NCBI RefSeq assembly: GCF_002575655.3
Contig: NC_053039.3
Span: 218,011,622 to 218,075,621 of the forward strand
Direction: 5' to 3'
Origin: Aegilops tauschii subsp. strangulata
Lineage: Eukaryota; Streptophyta; Magnoliopsida; Poales; Poaceae
Length of the DNA stretch: 64,000 nucleotides
Shown here: piece after piece, positions 1 through 10,853 of the stretch
Layout: every line of letters begins with the position of its first letter
Numbering within the stretch: position 1 is the stretch's first letter
Notes under the pieces: model-generated
Told to the model about the DNA's origin: nothing
Database searches by the model: none
Seen by the model: the letters and a program-made list of their open reading frames with translations, nothing else
Made by a program: the position numbers and the translations under genes

Positions 1-1
1 T

Positions 2-580
2 AGTTTTGCTATGTCTACTACTTGTTGCAATGATCAGGATTGGGGTGATTCTTTTTATGATTTTGAAAATTTATTTAAGCCCCATGATGAATATGAGATT
101 GATAATAGTGTTTGCAATAATATGGAAAGTGGGTTTGGAAGAGTGTCAACTTTAGATCCCACGTATTTGGAGAATGTTCAACCTTATGAAGTTTTTGATA
201 AAAGTGGGTTAGGAGAGGTCATGACTTTAGTTAATGTTAATCCCACTATTTTGGAAGAGTGTCAACTTTGCATGCATGTGGATCGTGTTGAAACTATTTT
301 ATGTGATAGCTATTTTGTTGAATTTTCTTATGATCCCACATGTAATTATTATGAGAGAGGAAAATATGATTGCAGAAATTTTCATGTTACTAAATTACCT
401 TTCGTTATGTTGAGATTGCTTTTGTTTCTTTCCGCTTCCTTGCATATGCTAGTTTTTGCTTGCTATGATAATTTGTTTGCCTATAAGATGCCTATGCATA
501 GAAATTATGTTAGACTTAGATATGTTTGTCACGTGTTTCATGATGCTCTCTTTGTGCTTCAATTCTTATCTTTCTTGTGA
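2..580 (+). CDS. C-terminal part of the element-encoded ORF of unknown function, copy A
   Basis: The open frame runs in from the left edge and ends at the stop at 578-580. It is collinear with the last 190 or so residues of the 461-residue ORF of copy B (10854-12239), so the ATG at 11 is an internal methionine and not a start. The product is rich in Asp, Glu, Cys, Tyr and Asn and ends in a hydrophobic stretch (about 40 residues from the end, Leu/Phe-rich) that could be membrane-associated. I recognise no gag, protease, RT or integrase motif. Substitutions between the two copies are scattered and both frames stay open, which may mean recent common origin and not constraint. Confidence 0.6.
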   Translation, partial: SFAMSTTCCNDQDWGDSFYDFENLFKPHDEYEIDNSVCNNMESGFGRVSTLDPTYLENVQPYEVFDKSGLGEVMTLVNVNPTILEECQLCMHVDRVETILCDSYFVEFSYDPTCNYYERGKYDCRNFHVTKLPFVMLRLLLFLSASLHMLVFACYDNLFAYKMPMHRNYVRLRYVCHVFHDALFVLQFLSFL

Positions 581-3419
581 GCATCATCGAAATCTCAATG
601 CCTAGCTAAAAAGGGCGTTAAACGATAGCGCTTATTGGGAGGCAACCCAATTTTATTTTAGTTTTTTGCTTTTTGCTCCTGTTTAGGAATAAATATTTGA
701 TCTAGCCTCTGGTTAGATTTGTTTTTATGTTTTAATTAGTATTCGTGCCAAGTAAAACCTATAGGATCTTCTTGGATAATAGTTATTTGATCTTGCTGAA
801 AAAGTCAGAAACTTTCTGTTCACGAAAACAATTGTTTAAAATCACCAGAACGTGATAAAATACTGATTCCAATTGCAGTAGATCAATAAACAAATTATTT
901 AGGATTTCTTATTTTATCAGAATTTTCGGAGTTACAGAAGTTTGCGTTAGATACAGATTACTACAGACTGTTCTGTTTTTCACAGATTCTGTTTTTCGTG
1001 TGTTGTTTGCTTATTTTGATGAATCTATGGTTAGTAAAAGAGTTTATAAACCATAGAGAAGTTGTAATACAGTGGGTTTAACACCAATATAAATAAAGAA
1101 TGAGTTCAATACAATACCTTAAAGTGGTGGTTTGTTTTATTTCGCTAACGGAGCTCATGAGATTTTCTGTTGAGTTTTGTGTTGTGAAGTTTTCAAGTTT
1201 TGGGTAAAGATTTGATGGATTATGGAACAAGGATTGGCAAGAGATGGGGATGCCCAAGGCACCCCAAGGTAAAATTCAAGGACAAACAAAAGCCTAAGCT
1301 TGGGGATGCCCCAGAAGGCATCCCCTCTTTCGTCTTCGTCTATCGGTAACTTTACTTGAGACTATATTTTTATTCACCACATGATATGTGTTTTGCTTGG
1401 AGCGTCTTGTATGATTTGAGTCTTTGCTTTTTATTTTACCACAATCATCCTTGCTGATTACACTTTTGAGAGAGACACACATGATTCGGAATTTATTAGA
1501 ATATTCTATGTGCTTCACTTATATCTTTTGAGCTATATAGTTTTTGCTCTAGTGCTTCACTTATATCTTTTAGAGCACGGTGGTGGTTTTATTTTATAGA
1601 AATTATTGATCTCTCATGCTTCACTTATATTATTTTGAGAGTCTTAAACAGCATGGTAATTTGCTTTAATTGTAAAATTAGTCCTAATATGATAGGCATC
1701 CAAGATGAGATAATTGTTTTGAGATATAAAGGTGGTAATATTAGAGTTGTGCTAGTTGAGTAATTGTGAAATTGAGAAATACTTGTGTTAAGGTTGGCAA
1801 GTCCCGTAGCATGCACGTATAGTAAAAGTTGTGTGACAAATTTGACGCATAAGATGTTCTTTTATTGCTTTCCTTATGAGTGGCGGTCGGGGACGAGCGA
1901 TGGTCTTTTCCTACCAATCTATCCCTCTAGGGGCATGCATAGTAGTACTTTGCTTCGAGAGCTAATAAACTTTTGCAATAAGTATATGGGTTCTTTATGA
2001 CTAATGTGAGTCCATGGATTATACGCACTGTCACCCTTCCACACTTTTCTAGCCTCTACGGTACCGTGCATTGCCCTTTCTCACCTTGAGAGTTGGTGCA
2101 AACTTCGCCGGTGCATCCAAACCCCGTGATATGATACGCTCTATCACACATAAACCTCCTTATATCTTCCTCAAAACAGCCACCATACCTACCTATCATG
2201 GCATTTCCATAGCCATTCCGAGGCAACTTTCCACCGTTCCGTTTATTATGACACGCTCCATCATTGTCATAATGCTTTGCATGATCATGTAGTTGACATT
2301 GTATTTGTGGAAAAGCCACCATTCATAATTTTTATACATGTCACTATTGATTCATTGCATATCCCGGTACACCGCCGGAGGCATACACATAGAGTCATGT
2401 TTTGTTCTAAGTATTGAGTTGTAATTCTTGAGTTGTAAGTAAATAAAAGTGTGATGATCATCATTATTAGAGCATTGTCCCATGTGAGGAAAGGATGATG
2501 GAGACTATGATTCCCCCATAAGTCGGGATGAGACTCCGGACGAAAAAAGAAAGAAAGAAAAGAGGCCAAAAGAAAAAAAGAGAGAAGGCCCAAATAAAAA
2601 AATGAATGATGAGATAAAAAGAGAGAAGGGACAATGTTACTATCCTTTTTCCACACTTGTGCTTCAAAGTAGCACCATGATCTTCATGATAGAGAGTCTC
2701 CTATGTTGTCACTTTCATATACTAGTGGGAATTTTTCATTATAGAACTTGGCTTGTATATTCCAATGATGGGCTTCCTCAAAATGCCCTAGGTCTTCGTG
2801 AGCAAGCAAGTTGGATGCACACCCACTTAGTTTCTTTTGTTGAGCTTTCATATATTTATAGCTCTAGTGCATCCGTTGCATGGCAATCCCTACTCCTCGC
2901 ATTGACATCAATTGATGGGCATCTCCATAGTCCATTGATTAGTCGCGTCAATGTGAGACCTTCTACCTTTTTTGTCTTCTCACATAACCCCCATCATTAT
3001 ACTTTATTCCACCCATAGTGCTATATCCATGGCTTACACTCATGTATTGCGTAAGGGTTGAAAAGGCTGAAGCGCGTTAAAAAGTAGGAACCAATTGCTC
3101 GGCTTGTCATCGGGGTTATGCATGATGAGAATGTTTTGTGTGACGAATTTGAAGCATAGCCTAACTATATTATTTTGTAGGGATAAGCTTTCTTTGGCTA
3201 TGTTATTTTGATAAGACATAATTGCTTTGTTAGCACGCTTGAAGTATTATTGCTTTTATGTCAACACTAAACTTTTATCTTGAATCTTTCGGATCTGAAT
3301 ATTCATGCCACAATAAAGAGAATTACATTGAAAATTATGCTAAGTAGCATTCCACATCAAAAATTATGTTTTATCATTTACCTACTCGAGGACGAGCAGG
3401 AATTAATCTTGGGGATGCT
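581..3419 (+). other. 3' internal noncoding region of gypsy copy A
   Basis: About 2.8 kb between the ORF and the 3' LTR. Just after the ORF (about 598-655) lies a motif block with a small hairpin (ATTGGG, 6-nt loop, CCCAAT at about 634-651) that is repeated in copy B (10790-10850) and, from memory, in other Triticeae gypsy elements. A frame at 2602-3018 and an opposite-strand frame at 2056-2322 are both also open in copy B. A purine-rich block (2544-2620, GAAA/GAGA) separates them. The segment before the LTR (3385-3419, ending cttggggatgct) is where the PPT should be. I see no recognised domain. Confidence 0.6.
2602..3018 (+). CDS. Small ORF in gypsy 3' region, possible decayed env-position ORF
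   Basis: A 138-residue open frame in the sense orientation. Its last 80 residues (Leu-Gly-Leu-Arg-Glu-Gln onward) are matched at high identity by a minus-strand frame at 8498-8767 in copy B. The position, between the main ORF and the 3' LTR, is where Athila-type elements carry an env-like gene, but I see no signal peptide, fusion peptide or convincing transmembrane segment. It may simply be open by chance in a young family. It could also be a decayed remnant. Confidence 0.25.
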   Translation: MNDEIKREKGQCYYPFSTLVLQSSTMIFMIESLLCCHFHILVGIFHYRTWLVYSNDGLPQNALGLREQASWMHTHLVSFVELSYIYSSSASVAWQSLLLALTSIDGHLHSPLISRVNVRPSTFFVFSHNPHHYTLFHP

Positions 3420-5006
3420 TGATACGTCTCCAACGTATCTATAATTTTTTATTGTTCCATGCTATTATATATTCTGTTTTGGATGTTTAATGGGCTTTAT
3501 TATACAATTTTATATTATTTTTGGGACTAACCTATTAACCGGAGGCCCAGCCCAAATTGCTGTTTTTTTGCCTATTTCAGTGTTTCGAAGGAAAGGAATA
3601 TCAAACGGAGTCCAAACGGAATGAAACCTTCGGGAACGTGATTTTTGGAACAAACGTGATCCAGAGGACTTGGAGTGGACGTCAAGCAATCAACGAGGAG
3701 GCCACGAGGCAGGGAGGCGTGCCTGCCCCCCTGGGCGCGCCCCCACCCTCGTGGGCCCCTCATAGCTCTCCTGACTGACCTCTTTCGCTTATATATACTC
3801 ATATACCCTGGAAACATCAGATACGGAGCCAAAACCCTAATTCCACCGCCGCAACTCTCTATACCCGTGAGATCCCATCTTGGGGCCTTTTCCGGCGCTC
3901 CGCCGGAGGGGGCATTGATCATGGAGGGCTTCTACATCAACACCATAGCCTCTCCGATGATGTGTGAGTAGTTTACCTCAGACCTTCGGGTCCATAGTTA
4001 TTAGCTAGATGGCTTCTTCTCTCTCTTTGGATCTCAATACAAAGTTCTCCTCGTTTCTCTTGGAGATCTATTCGATGTAATCTTCTTTTGCGGTGTGTTT
4101 GTCGAGATCCGATGAATTGCGGGTTTATGATCAAGATTATCTATGAACAATATTTGAATCTCCTCTGAATTCTTTTATGTATGATTGGTTATCTTTGCAA
4201 GTCTCTTTGAATTATCAGTTTGGTTTGGCCTACTAGATTGATCTTTCTTGCAATGGGAGAAGTGCTTAGCTTTGAGTTCAATCTTGCGGTGCTCGATCCC
4301 AGTGACAGTAGGGGAAACGACACGTATTGTATTGTTGCCATCGAGGATAAAAATATGGGGTTTATATCATATTGCATGAGTTTATCCCTCTACATCATGT
4401 CATCTTGCTTAAAGCATTACTCCGTTCTTATGAACTTAATACTCTATATGCATGCTGGATAGCGGTCGATGTGTGGAGTAATAGTAGTAGATGCAGGCAG
4501 GAGTGGATCTACTTGTCACGGACATGATGCCTATATACATGATCATACCTAGATATTCTCATAATTATGCTCAATTCTATCAATTGCTCGACAGTAATTC
4601 GTTTACCCACCGTAATACTTATGCTCTTGAGAGAAGCCACTAGTGAAACTTATGGCCCCCGGGTCTATTTTCCATCATATTAATCTCCCGTCAACAAGTT
4701 ATTTCTGGCGCCGTTATTTTACTTTGCAATCTTTACTTTTTCTCTTTATCATAAAAATACCAAAAAAATTATCTTATCATCTCTATCAGATCTCACTTTT
4801 GCAAGTGGCCGTGAAGGGATTGACAACCCTTTTATCGCGTTGGTTGCAAGGTTCTTATTTGTTTGTGTAGGTACGAGGGACTTGATCGTGGTCTCCTACT
4901 GGATTGATACCTTGGTTCTCAAAAACTGAGGGAAATACTTACGCTACTTTACTGCATCACCCTTTCCTCTTCAAGGGAAAACCAACACGGTGCTCAAGAG
5001 GTAGCA
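3420..5006 (+). repeat. 3' LTR of gypsy copy A
   Basis: A 1587-bp LTR starting TGATACGTCTCC and ending AAGAGGTAGCA. The same ends, inverted, bound both LTRs of copy B. A TATA-like run (CTTATATATACTC, about 3787-3799) and a GC-rich downstream leader fit a U3/R arrangement. Open frames within it (for example at 3557-3778 and 3572-3922) are chance frames in GC-rich LTR DNA. Confidence 0.9.
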
Positions 5007-6178
5007 CCGGTAACGAGACTGAACTAGGTATGAAGATACCGACGATCGAATCTCGGGCAAGTAACATACCGATGACAAAGGGAATAGCGTATGTTGTCAT
5101 TACGATACGACCGATAAATATCTTCGTAGAATATGTGGGAACCAATATGAGCATCCAGGTTCCGCTGTTGGTTATTGACCGGGGAAGTGTCTCGGTCATG
5201 TCTACATAGTTCTCGAACCTGTAGGGTCCGCACGCTTAACGTTCGATGACGATTTTGTATTATATGAGTTATGTGATTTGGTGATCGAACGTTGTTCGGA
5301 GTCCTGGATGAGATCACAGACATGACGAGGAGTCTCTAAATGGTCGATAGGTAAAGATTCATATCTAGGACGATAGTATTTGGACACCGGAAGTGTTCCG
5401 GGGGTACCGGGTACATATCGGGTCACCGGAAGGGGTTTCGGGCAACCCCCAACAAGCTATATTGGCTTAATGGGCCTAGGGAGGGACAGACCAGCCCACA
5501 AGGGGCTGGTGCACCCCTCCACCAGGCTGGCCAGCCCTAGGGAAGGCAAGGGAGGAGGGCTAGCCCCTCTTTCCTTCCCCTTCTCAAGGGAGAAAGGAAG
5601 GGGGGGCGCCACCTCCTCCTTCCTTCTCCTAGTGCCAAAACAAGGAGGGGGGAGGGGGCGAATTGGGGTGGCACCCCAAGTAGGATTCGGCCTACCTGGG
5701 CGCCCCCCTGGCTGCCTCTTCGCACCTCCAACCTATATATATATATATATATGTGGGGAGGGGGGCGCCTAGAGGACACACAAACATCTGTTAGCCGTGT
5801 GCGGCGCCCCCCTTCATAGTTTACGCCTCCGGTCATATTGTTGTAGTGCTTAGGCGAAGCCCTACACGGATCACTTCACCATCACCGTCACCATGCCGTC
5901 GTGCTGACGAAACTCTCCCTCGACACTTTGCTGGATCAAGAGTTCGAGGGACGTCATCGAGCTGAACGTGTGCAGAACTCGGAGGTGCCGTACGTTCGGT
6001 GCTTGATCGGTCGGAACGAGAAGAAGTTCGACTACATGAATCACATTAACAAACGCTTCCGCTTTCGGTCTACGAGGTACGTGGACACACTCTCCTCCTA
6101 TCGTTGCTATGCATATCCTAGATAGATCTTGCGTGAGCGTAGGATTTTTTTTGAAATTGCATGCTACGTTTCCCAACA
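5007..6178 (+). repeat. Right part of a copia LTR interrupted by gypsy copy A
   Basis: From CCGGTAACGAG to TTTCCCAACA. It is collinear with the second half of the Angela/WIS-type LTRs at 31008-32688 and 37742-39442 (read in reverse): the same segments about the cleared 'TCTCGGGCAAGTAACATACCG' position, the 'CGTAGGGTCCGCACG' position, and a closing GCTACGTTTCCCAACA. A TA run at about 5734-5752 lies at the TATA position. No PBS follows 6178, so this is either a 3' LTR or a solo LTR; its left half lies left of the window beyond copy A. Confidence 0.8.
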
Positions 6179-6514
6179 CTTGGATATCCGCAAAGATGCA
6201 TATCAGCCATAAAGCCGCATCAATCTTGAGTGTTAAGGTGATCCATCATTTTTTTCCTTTGGTGGCTGACGTGGTGGTGCCAAAGGCAGGTGACGGGCGT
6301 TGGTGTCAACTTCAGAGGATTTTTCGGTCTTGATTGTATTTTTACTTCTTGGCTGGTGTTCGTTTGTGCAAAGGCTCGCCGTCTTTTCAGTTTTGCTAGG
6401 CCGGCGTGTACGTGGCTTGTACTATGATCCTTCTATATCTATACCTAATATTAAAAGGAGGTTTGTCTCTCCAATTTTTCGGTCCTTTGGTCCATTTCGT
6501 ATGTCGGGGCCACA
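6179..6514. other. Unassigned sequence with possible Helitron 5' end at 6438
   Basis: This short stretch lies between the copia LTR and gypsy copy B. At 6437/6438 it reads A followed by TCTATACCTAATATTAAAAG, which fits the usual plant Helitron 5' end (TC start, inserted between A and T). Only 77 bp follow before copy B interrupts it, so a 3' hairpin plus CTRR end would have to lie in 14357 onward, where I could not identify one. The rest is unrecognised; no coding evidence. Confidence 0.25.
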
Positions 6515-8096
6515 TGCTACCTCTTGAGCACTGCGTTGGTTTTCCCTTGAAGAGGAAAGGGTGATGCAGTAAAGTAGCGTAAGTATTTCCCTCGGTTTTT
6601 GAGAACCAAGGTATCAATCCAGTAGGAGACCACGCTCAAGTCCCACGCACCTACACAAACAAATAAGAACCTTGCAACCAACGCGATAAAGGGGTTGTCA
6701 ATCCCTTCACGGCCACTTGCAAAAGTGAGATCTAATAGAGATGATAAGATAATATTTTTGGTATTTTTATGATAAAGAGTAAAAGCAAAATAAGCGGTGA
6801 TAGAAATAACTAGTTGACGGGAGATTAATATGATGGAAAATAGACCCGGGGGCCATAGGTTTCACTAGTGGCTTCTCTCAAGAGCATAAATATTACAGTG
6901 GGTAAACGAATGACTGTCAAGCAATTGATAGAATTGAGCATAGTTATGAGAATATCTAGGTATGATCATGTATATAGGCATCACGTCCGTAACAAGTAGA
7001 CCGACTCTTGCCTGCATCTACTACTATTACTCCACACATCGACCGCTATCCAGCATGCATCTAGAGTATTAAGTTCATAAGAACGGAGTAACGCTTTAAG
7101 CAAGATGACATGATGTAGAGGGATAAACTCATGCAACATGATATAAACCCCATCTTTTTATCCTCGATGGCAACAATACAATACGTGTCGTTTCCCCTAC
7201 TGTCAGTGGGATCGAGCACCGCAAGATTGAACCCAAAGCTAAGCACTTCTCCCATTGCAAGAAAGATCAATCTAGTAAGCCAAACCTAACTGATAATTCG
7301 AAGAGACATGCAAAGATAACCAATCATACATAAAAGAATTCAGAGAAGATTCAAATATTGTTCATAGATAGTCTTGATCATAAACCAGCAATTCATCGGA
7401 TCTCGACAAACACACCGCAAAAGAAGATTACATCGAATAGATCTCCAAGAGAATCAAGGAGAACTTTGTATTGAGATCCAAAGAGAGAGAAGAAGCCATC
7501 TAGCTAATAACTATGGACCCGAAGGTCTGAGGTAAACTACTCACCCATCATCGGAGAGGCTGTGTTGATGTAGAAGCCCTCCGTGATCAATGCCCCCTCC
7601 GGCGGAACGCCGGAAAAGGCCCCAAGATGGGATCTCACGGGTACAAAGAGTTGCGGCGGTGGAAATAGGGTTTTGGCTCCGTATATGATGTTTCCAGGGT
7701 ATATGAGTATATATAGGCGAAAGAGGTCGGTCAGGGGAGCTACGAGGGGCCCACGAGGGTGGGGGCGCGCCTAGGGGGCAGGCGCGCCTCCCTGCCTCAT
7801 GGCCTCCTCGTTGATTGCTTGACGTCCACTCCAAGTCCTCTGGATCACGTTTGTTCCAAAAATCACGTTCCTGAAGGTTTCATTCCGTTTGGACTCCGTT
7901 TGGACTCCGTTTGATATCCTTTTCCTTCAAAACACTGAAATAGGCAAAAAAAACAACAATTTGGGCTGGGCCTCCGGCTAATAGGTTAGTCCCAAAAATA
8001 ATATAAAAGTGTATAATAAAGCCCATTAAACATCCAAAACAGAATATATAATAGCATGGAACAATCAAAAATTATAGATACGTTGGAGACGTATCA
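6515..8096 (-). repeat. 3' LTR of gypsy copy B
   Basis: A 1582-bp LTR in reverse orientation: on the plus strand it starts TGCTACCTCTTGAG and ends GGAGACGTATCA. It is collinear over its full length with the LTR at 3420-5006. The adjacent inner sequence (AGCATCCCCAAG on the plus strand) gives the PPT-side junction. Confidence 0.9.
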
Positions 8097-10853
8097 AGCA
8101 TCCCCAAGCTTAGTTCCTGCTCGTCCTCGAGTAGGTAAATGATAAAAACTGAATTTTTGATGTGGAATGCTACTTAGCATAATTTTCAATGTAATTCTCT
8201 TAACTGTGGCATGAATATTCAGATCCGAAAGATTCAAGATAAAAGTTTAATATTGACATAAAAGTAATAATACTTCAAGCATACTAACTAAGCAATTATG
8301 TCTTCTCAAAATAACATGGCAAAAGAAAGTTCATCCCTGCAAAATCATATAGTTTGATCATGCTCCATTTTCGTCACACAAGAATGTTCTCATCATGCAC
8401 AACCCCGATGACAAGCCAAGCAATTGTTTCATACTTTAGTAATCTCAAACTTTTTCAACTTTCACGCAATATATGAGAGTGAGCCATGGATATAGCACTA
8501 TGGGTGGAATAGAATATGATGATGGAGGTTATGTGGAGAAGACAAAAAAGGAGAAAGTCTCACATTGACGCGGCTAATCAACGGGCTAGGGAGATGCCCA
8601 TCAATTGATGTTAATGCAAGGAGTAGGGATTGCCATGCAACGGATGCACTAGAGCTATAAATATATGAAAGCTCAACAAAAGAAACTAAGTGGGTGTGCA
8701 TCCAACTTGCTTGCTCATGAAGACCTAGGGCATTTGAGGAAGCCCATTGTTGGAATATACAAGCCAAGTTCTATAATGAAAAATTCCCACTAGTATATGA
8801 AAGTGACAAAACAAGAGACTCTCTATCATAAAGATCATGGTGCTATTTTGAAGCACAAGTGTGGAAAAAGGATAGTAGCATTGTACCTTTTTTTGGGCCT
8901 TTCCTTTTTTTATTTGGCCTTTCTCTTTTTTTATTTGAGACAATGCTCTATGAATGATGATCATCACACTTCTATTTATTTACAACTCAATGATTACAAC
9001 TCGATACTAGAACAAAATATGACTCTATATGAATGCCTCCGGCGGTGTACCGGGATGTGCAATGAATCAAGAGTGACATGTATGAAATTATATGCATGGT
9101 GGCTTTGCCACAAATACGATGTCAACTACATGATCATGCAAGGCAATATGACAATGATGAAGCGTGTCATGATAAACGGAATGGTGGAAAGTTGCATGGC
9201 AATATATCTCGAAATGGCTATGGAAATGCCATAATAGGTAGGTATGGTGGCTGTTTTGAGGAAGATATAAGGAGGTTTATGTGTGATAGAGCGTATCGTA
9301 TCCCGGGGTTTGGATGCACCGGCGAAGTTTGCACCAACTCTCAAGGTGAGAAAGGGCAATGCACGGTACCGAAGAGGCTAGCAATGATGGAAGGGTGAGA
9401 GTGCGTATAATCCATGGACTCAACATTAGTCATAAAGAACTCACATACTTATTGCAAAAATCTACAAGTCATCAAAAACCAAGCACTACACGCATGCTCC
9501 TAGGGGGATAGATTGGTAGGAAAAGACCATCGCTCGTCCCTGACCGCCACTCATAAGGAGGACAATCAAAGAACACCTCATGTTTCAAATTTTTTACACA
9601 ACGTTTACCATACGTGCATGCTACGGGACTTGCAAACTTCAACACAAGTATTTCTCAAATTCACAATTACTCAACTAGCACAACTTTAATATCACTACCT
9701 CCATATCTCAAAACAATCATCAAGCATCAAACTTCTCTTAGTATTCAACGCACTTATAAGAAAGTTTTTACTAATCTTGGATGCCTATCATATTAGGACT
9801 AATTTCACAATTTAAGAAAATTACCATGCTGTTTTGTAGGACTCTCAAAATAATATAAGTGAAGCATGAGAGATCAATAATTTCTATAAAACAAAACCAC
9901 CACCGTGCTCTAAAAGATATAAGTGAAGCACTAGAGCAAAAAATATATAGCTCAAAAGTTATAAGTGAAGCACATAGAGTATTCTAATAAATTCCGAATC
10001 ATGTGTGTCTCTCTCAAAAGTGTATTCAGCGAGGATGATTGTGGTAAACTAAAAAGCAAAGACTGAACTCATACAAGACGCTCCAAGCAAAACACATTTC
10101 ATGTGGTGAATAAAAATATAGCATCAAGTAAAGTTACCAATGGACGAAGACGAAAGAGGGGATGCCTTCCGGGGCATCCCCAAGCTTAGGCTTTTGCCAA
10201 TCCTTGTTCCATAATCCATCATATCTTTACCCAAAACTTGAAAACTTCACAACACAAAACTCAACAGAAAATCTCGTGAGCTCCGTTAGCGAAAGAAAAC
10301 AAAACACCAATTCAAGGTACTGTATTGAACTCATTCTTTATTTATATTGGTGTTAAACCCACTGTATTCCAACTTCTCTATGGTTTATAAACTCTTTTAC
10401 TAACCATAGACTCATCAAAATAAGCAAACAACACACGAAAAACAGAATCTGTCAAAAACAGAACCGTCTGTAGTAATCTGTATCTAACGCAAACTTCTGT
10501 AACTCCGAAAATTCTGATAAAATACGAAATCCTAAATAATTTGTTTATTGATCTACTGCAATTGGAATCAGTACTTTATCACGTTCTGGTGATTTTAAAC
10601 AATTGTTTTCGTGAACAGAAAGTTTCTGACTTTTTCAGCAAGATCAAATAACTATCATCCAAGAATATCCTATAGGTTTTACTTGGCACAAACACTAATT
10701 AAAAAATAAAAACAAATCTAACCAGAGGCTAGATCAAATATGTATTCCTAAACAGGAGCAAAAAGCAAAAAAACTAAAATAAAATTGGATTGCCTCCCAA
10801 CAAGCGCTTTTCTTTAAAGCCTTTTTAGCTAGGCATTGAGATTTCGATGATGC
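8097..10853 (-). other. 3' internal noncoding region of gypsy copy B
   Basis: Collinear in reverse with 581-3419 of copy A. It contains the counterparts of the small sense ORF (8498-8767), the opposite-strand ORF (9078-9398, plus strand) and the hairpin block next to the main ORF (about 10790-10850). Small indels separate the copies; one near 9190-9215 is in frame for the opposite-strand ORF. No pol domain is present. Confidence 0.6.
9078..9398 (+). CDS. Open frame antisense to gypsy copy B, conserved in copy A
   Basis: A 106-residue frame on the strand opposite to the element. It is Cys-, Gly- and Arg-rich, with CFEEDIRRFMCDRAY and GFGCTGEVCTNSQGEKGQC segments that recur almost unchanged in copy A (2056-2322, minus strand). 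The copies differ by an in-frame four-residue indel plus substitutions. The sense strand is also open here, so conservation of this frame may be a by-product. I recognise no domain and rate it a weak coding candidate. Confidence 0.2.
   Translation: MYEIICMVALPQIRCQLHDHARQYDNDEACHDKRNGGKLHGNISRNGYGNAIIGRYGGCFEEDIRRFMCDRAYRIPGFGCTGEVCTNSQGEKGQCTVPKRLAMMEG

Larger units (their letters stand above)
1..5006 (+). mobile_element. Gypsy-type non-autonomous LTR retrotransposon, copy A (3' part)
   Basis: The 3' portion of an LTR element that begins left of the window. It consists of an ORF tail (2-580), a long noncoding internal part and one complete LTR (3420-5006, TG...CA). Copy B at 6515-14356 is the same family in inverse orientation and shows the full structure, including a tRNA-Asp PBS. 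No protease, reverse transcriptase or integrase is present in either copy, so the family looks non-autonomous (LARD-like). The element sits inside a copia LTR: the five bases after the LTR (ccggt) fit the expected TSD, because the related copia LTR has ccggt at this point, but the left TSD is outside the window. Confidence 0.85.

Noticed and set aside
3557..3971. Overlapping 70-116 residue frames in the gypsy LTR (also 7541-7834, 13805-14219)
   Set aside because: They lie in the GC-rich R/U5 part of an LTR, occur in several frames at once and are not conserved in one frame between copies.
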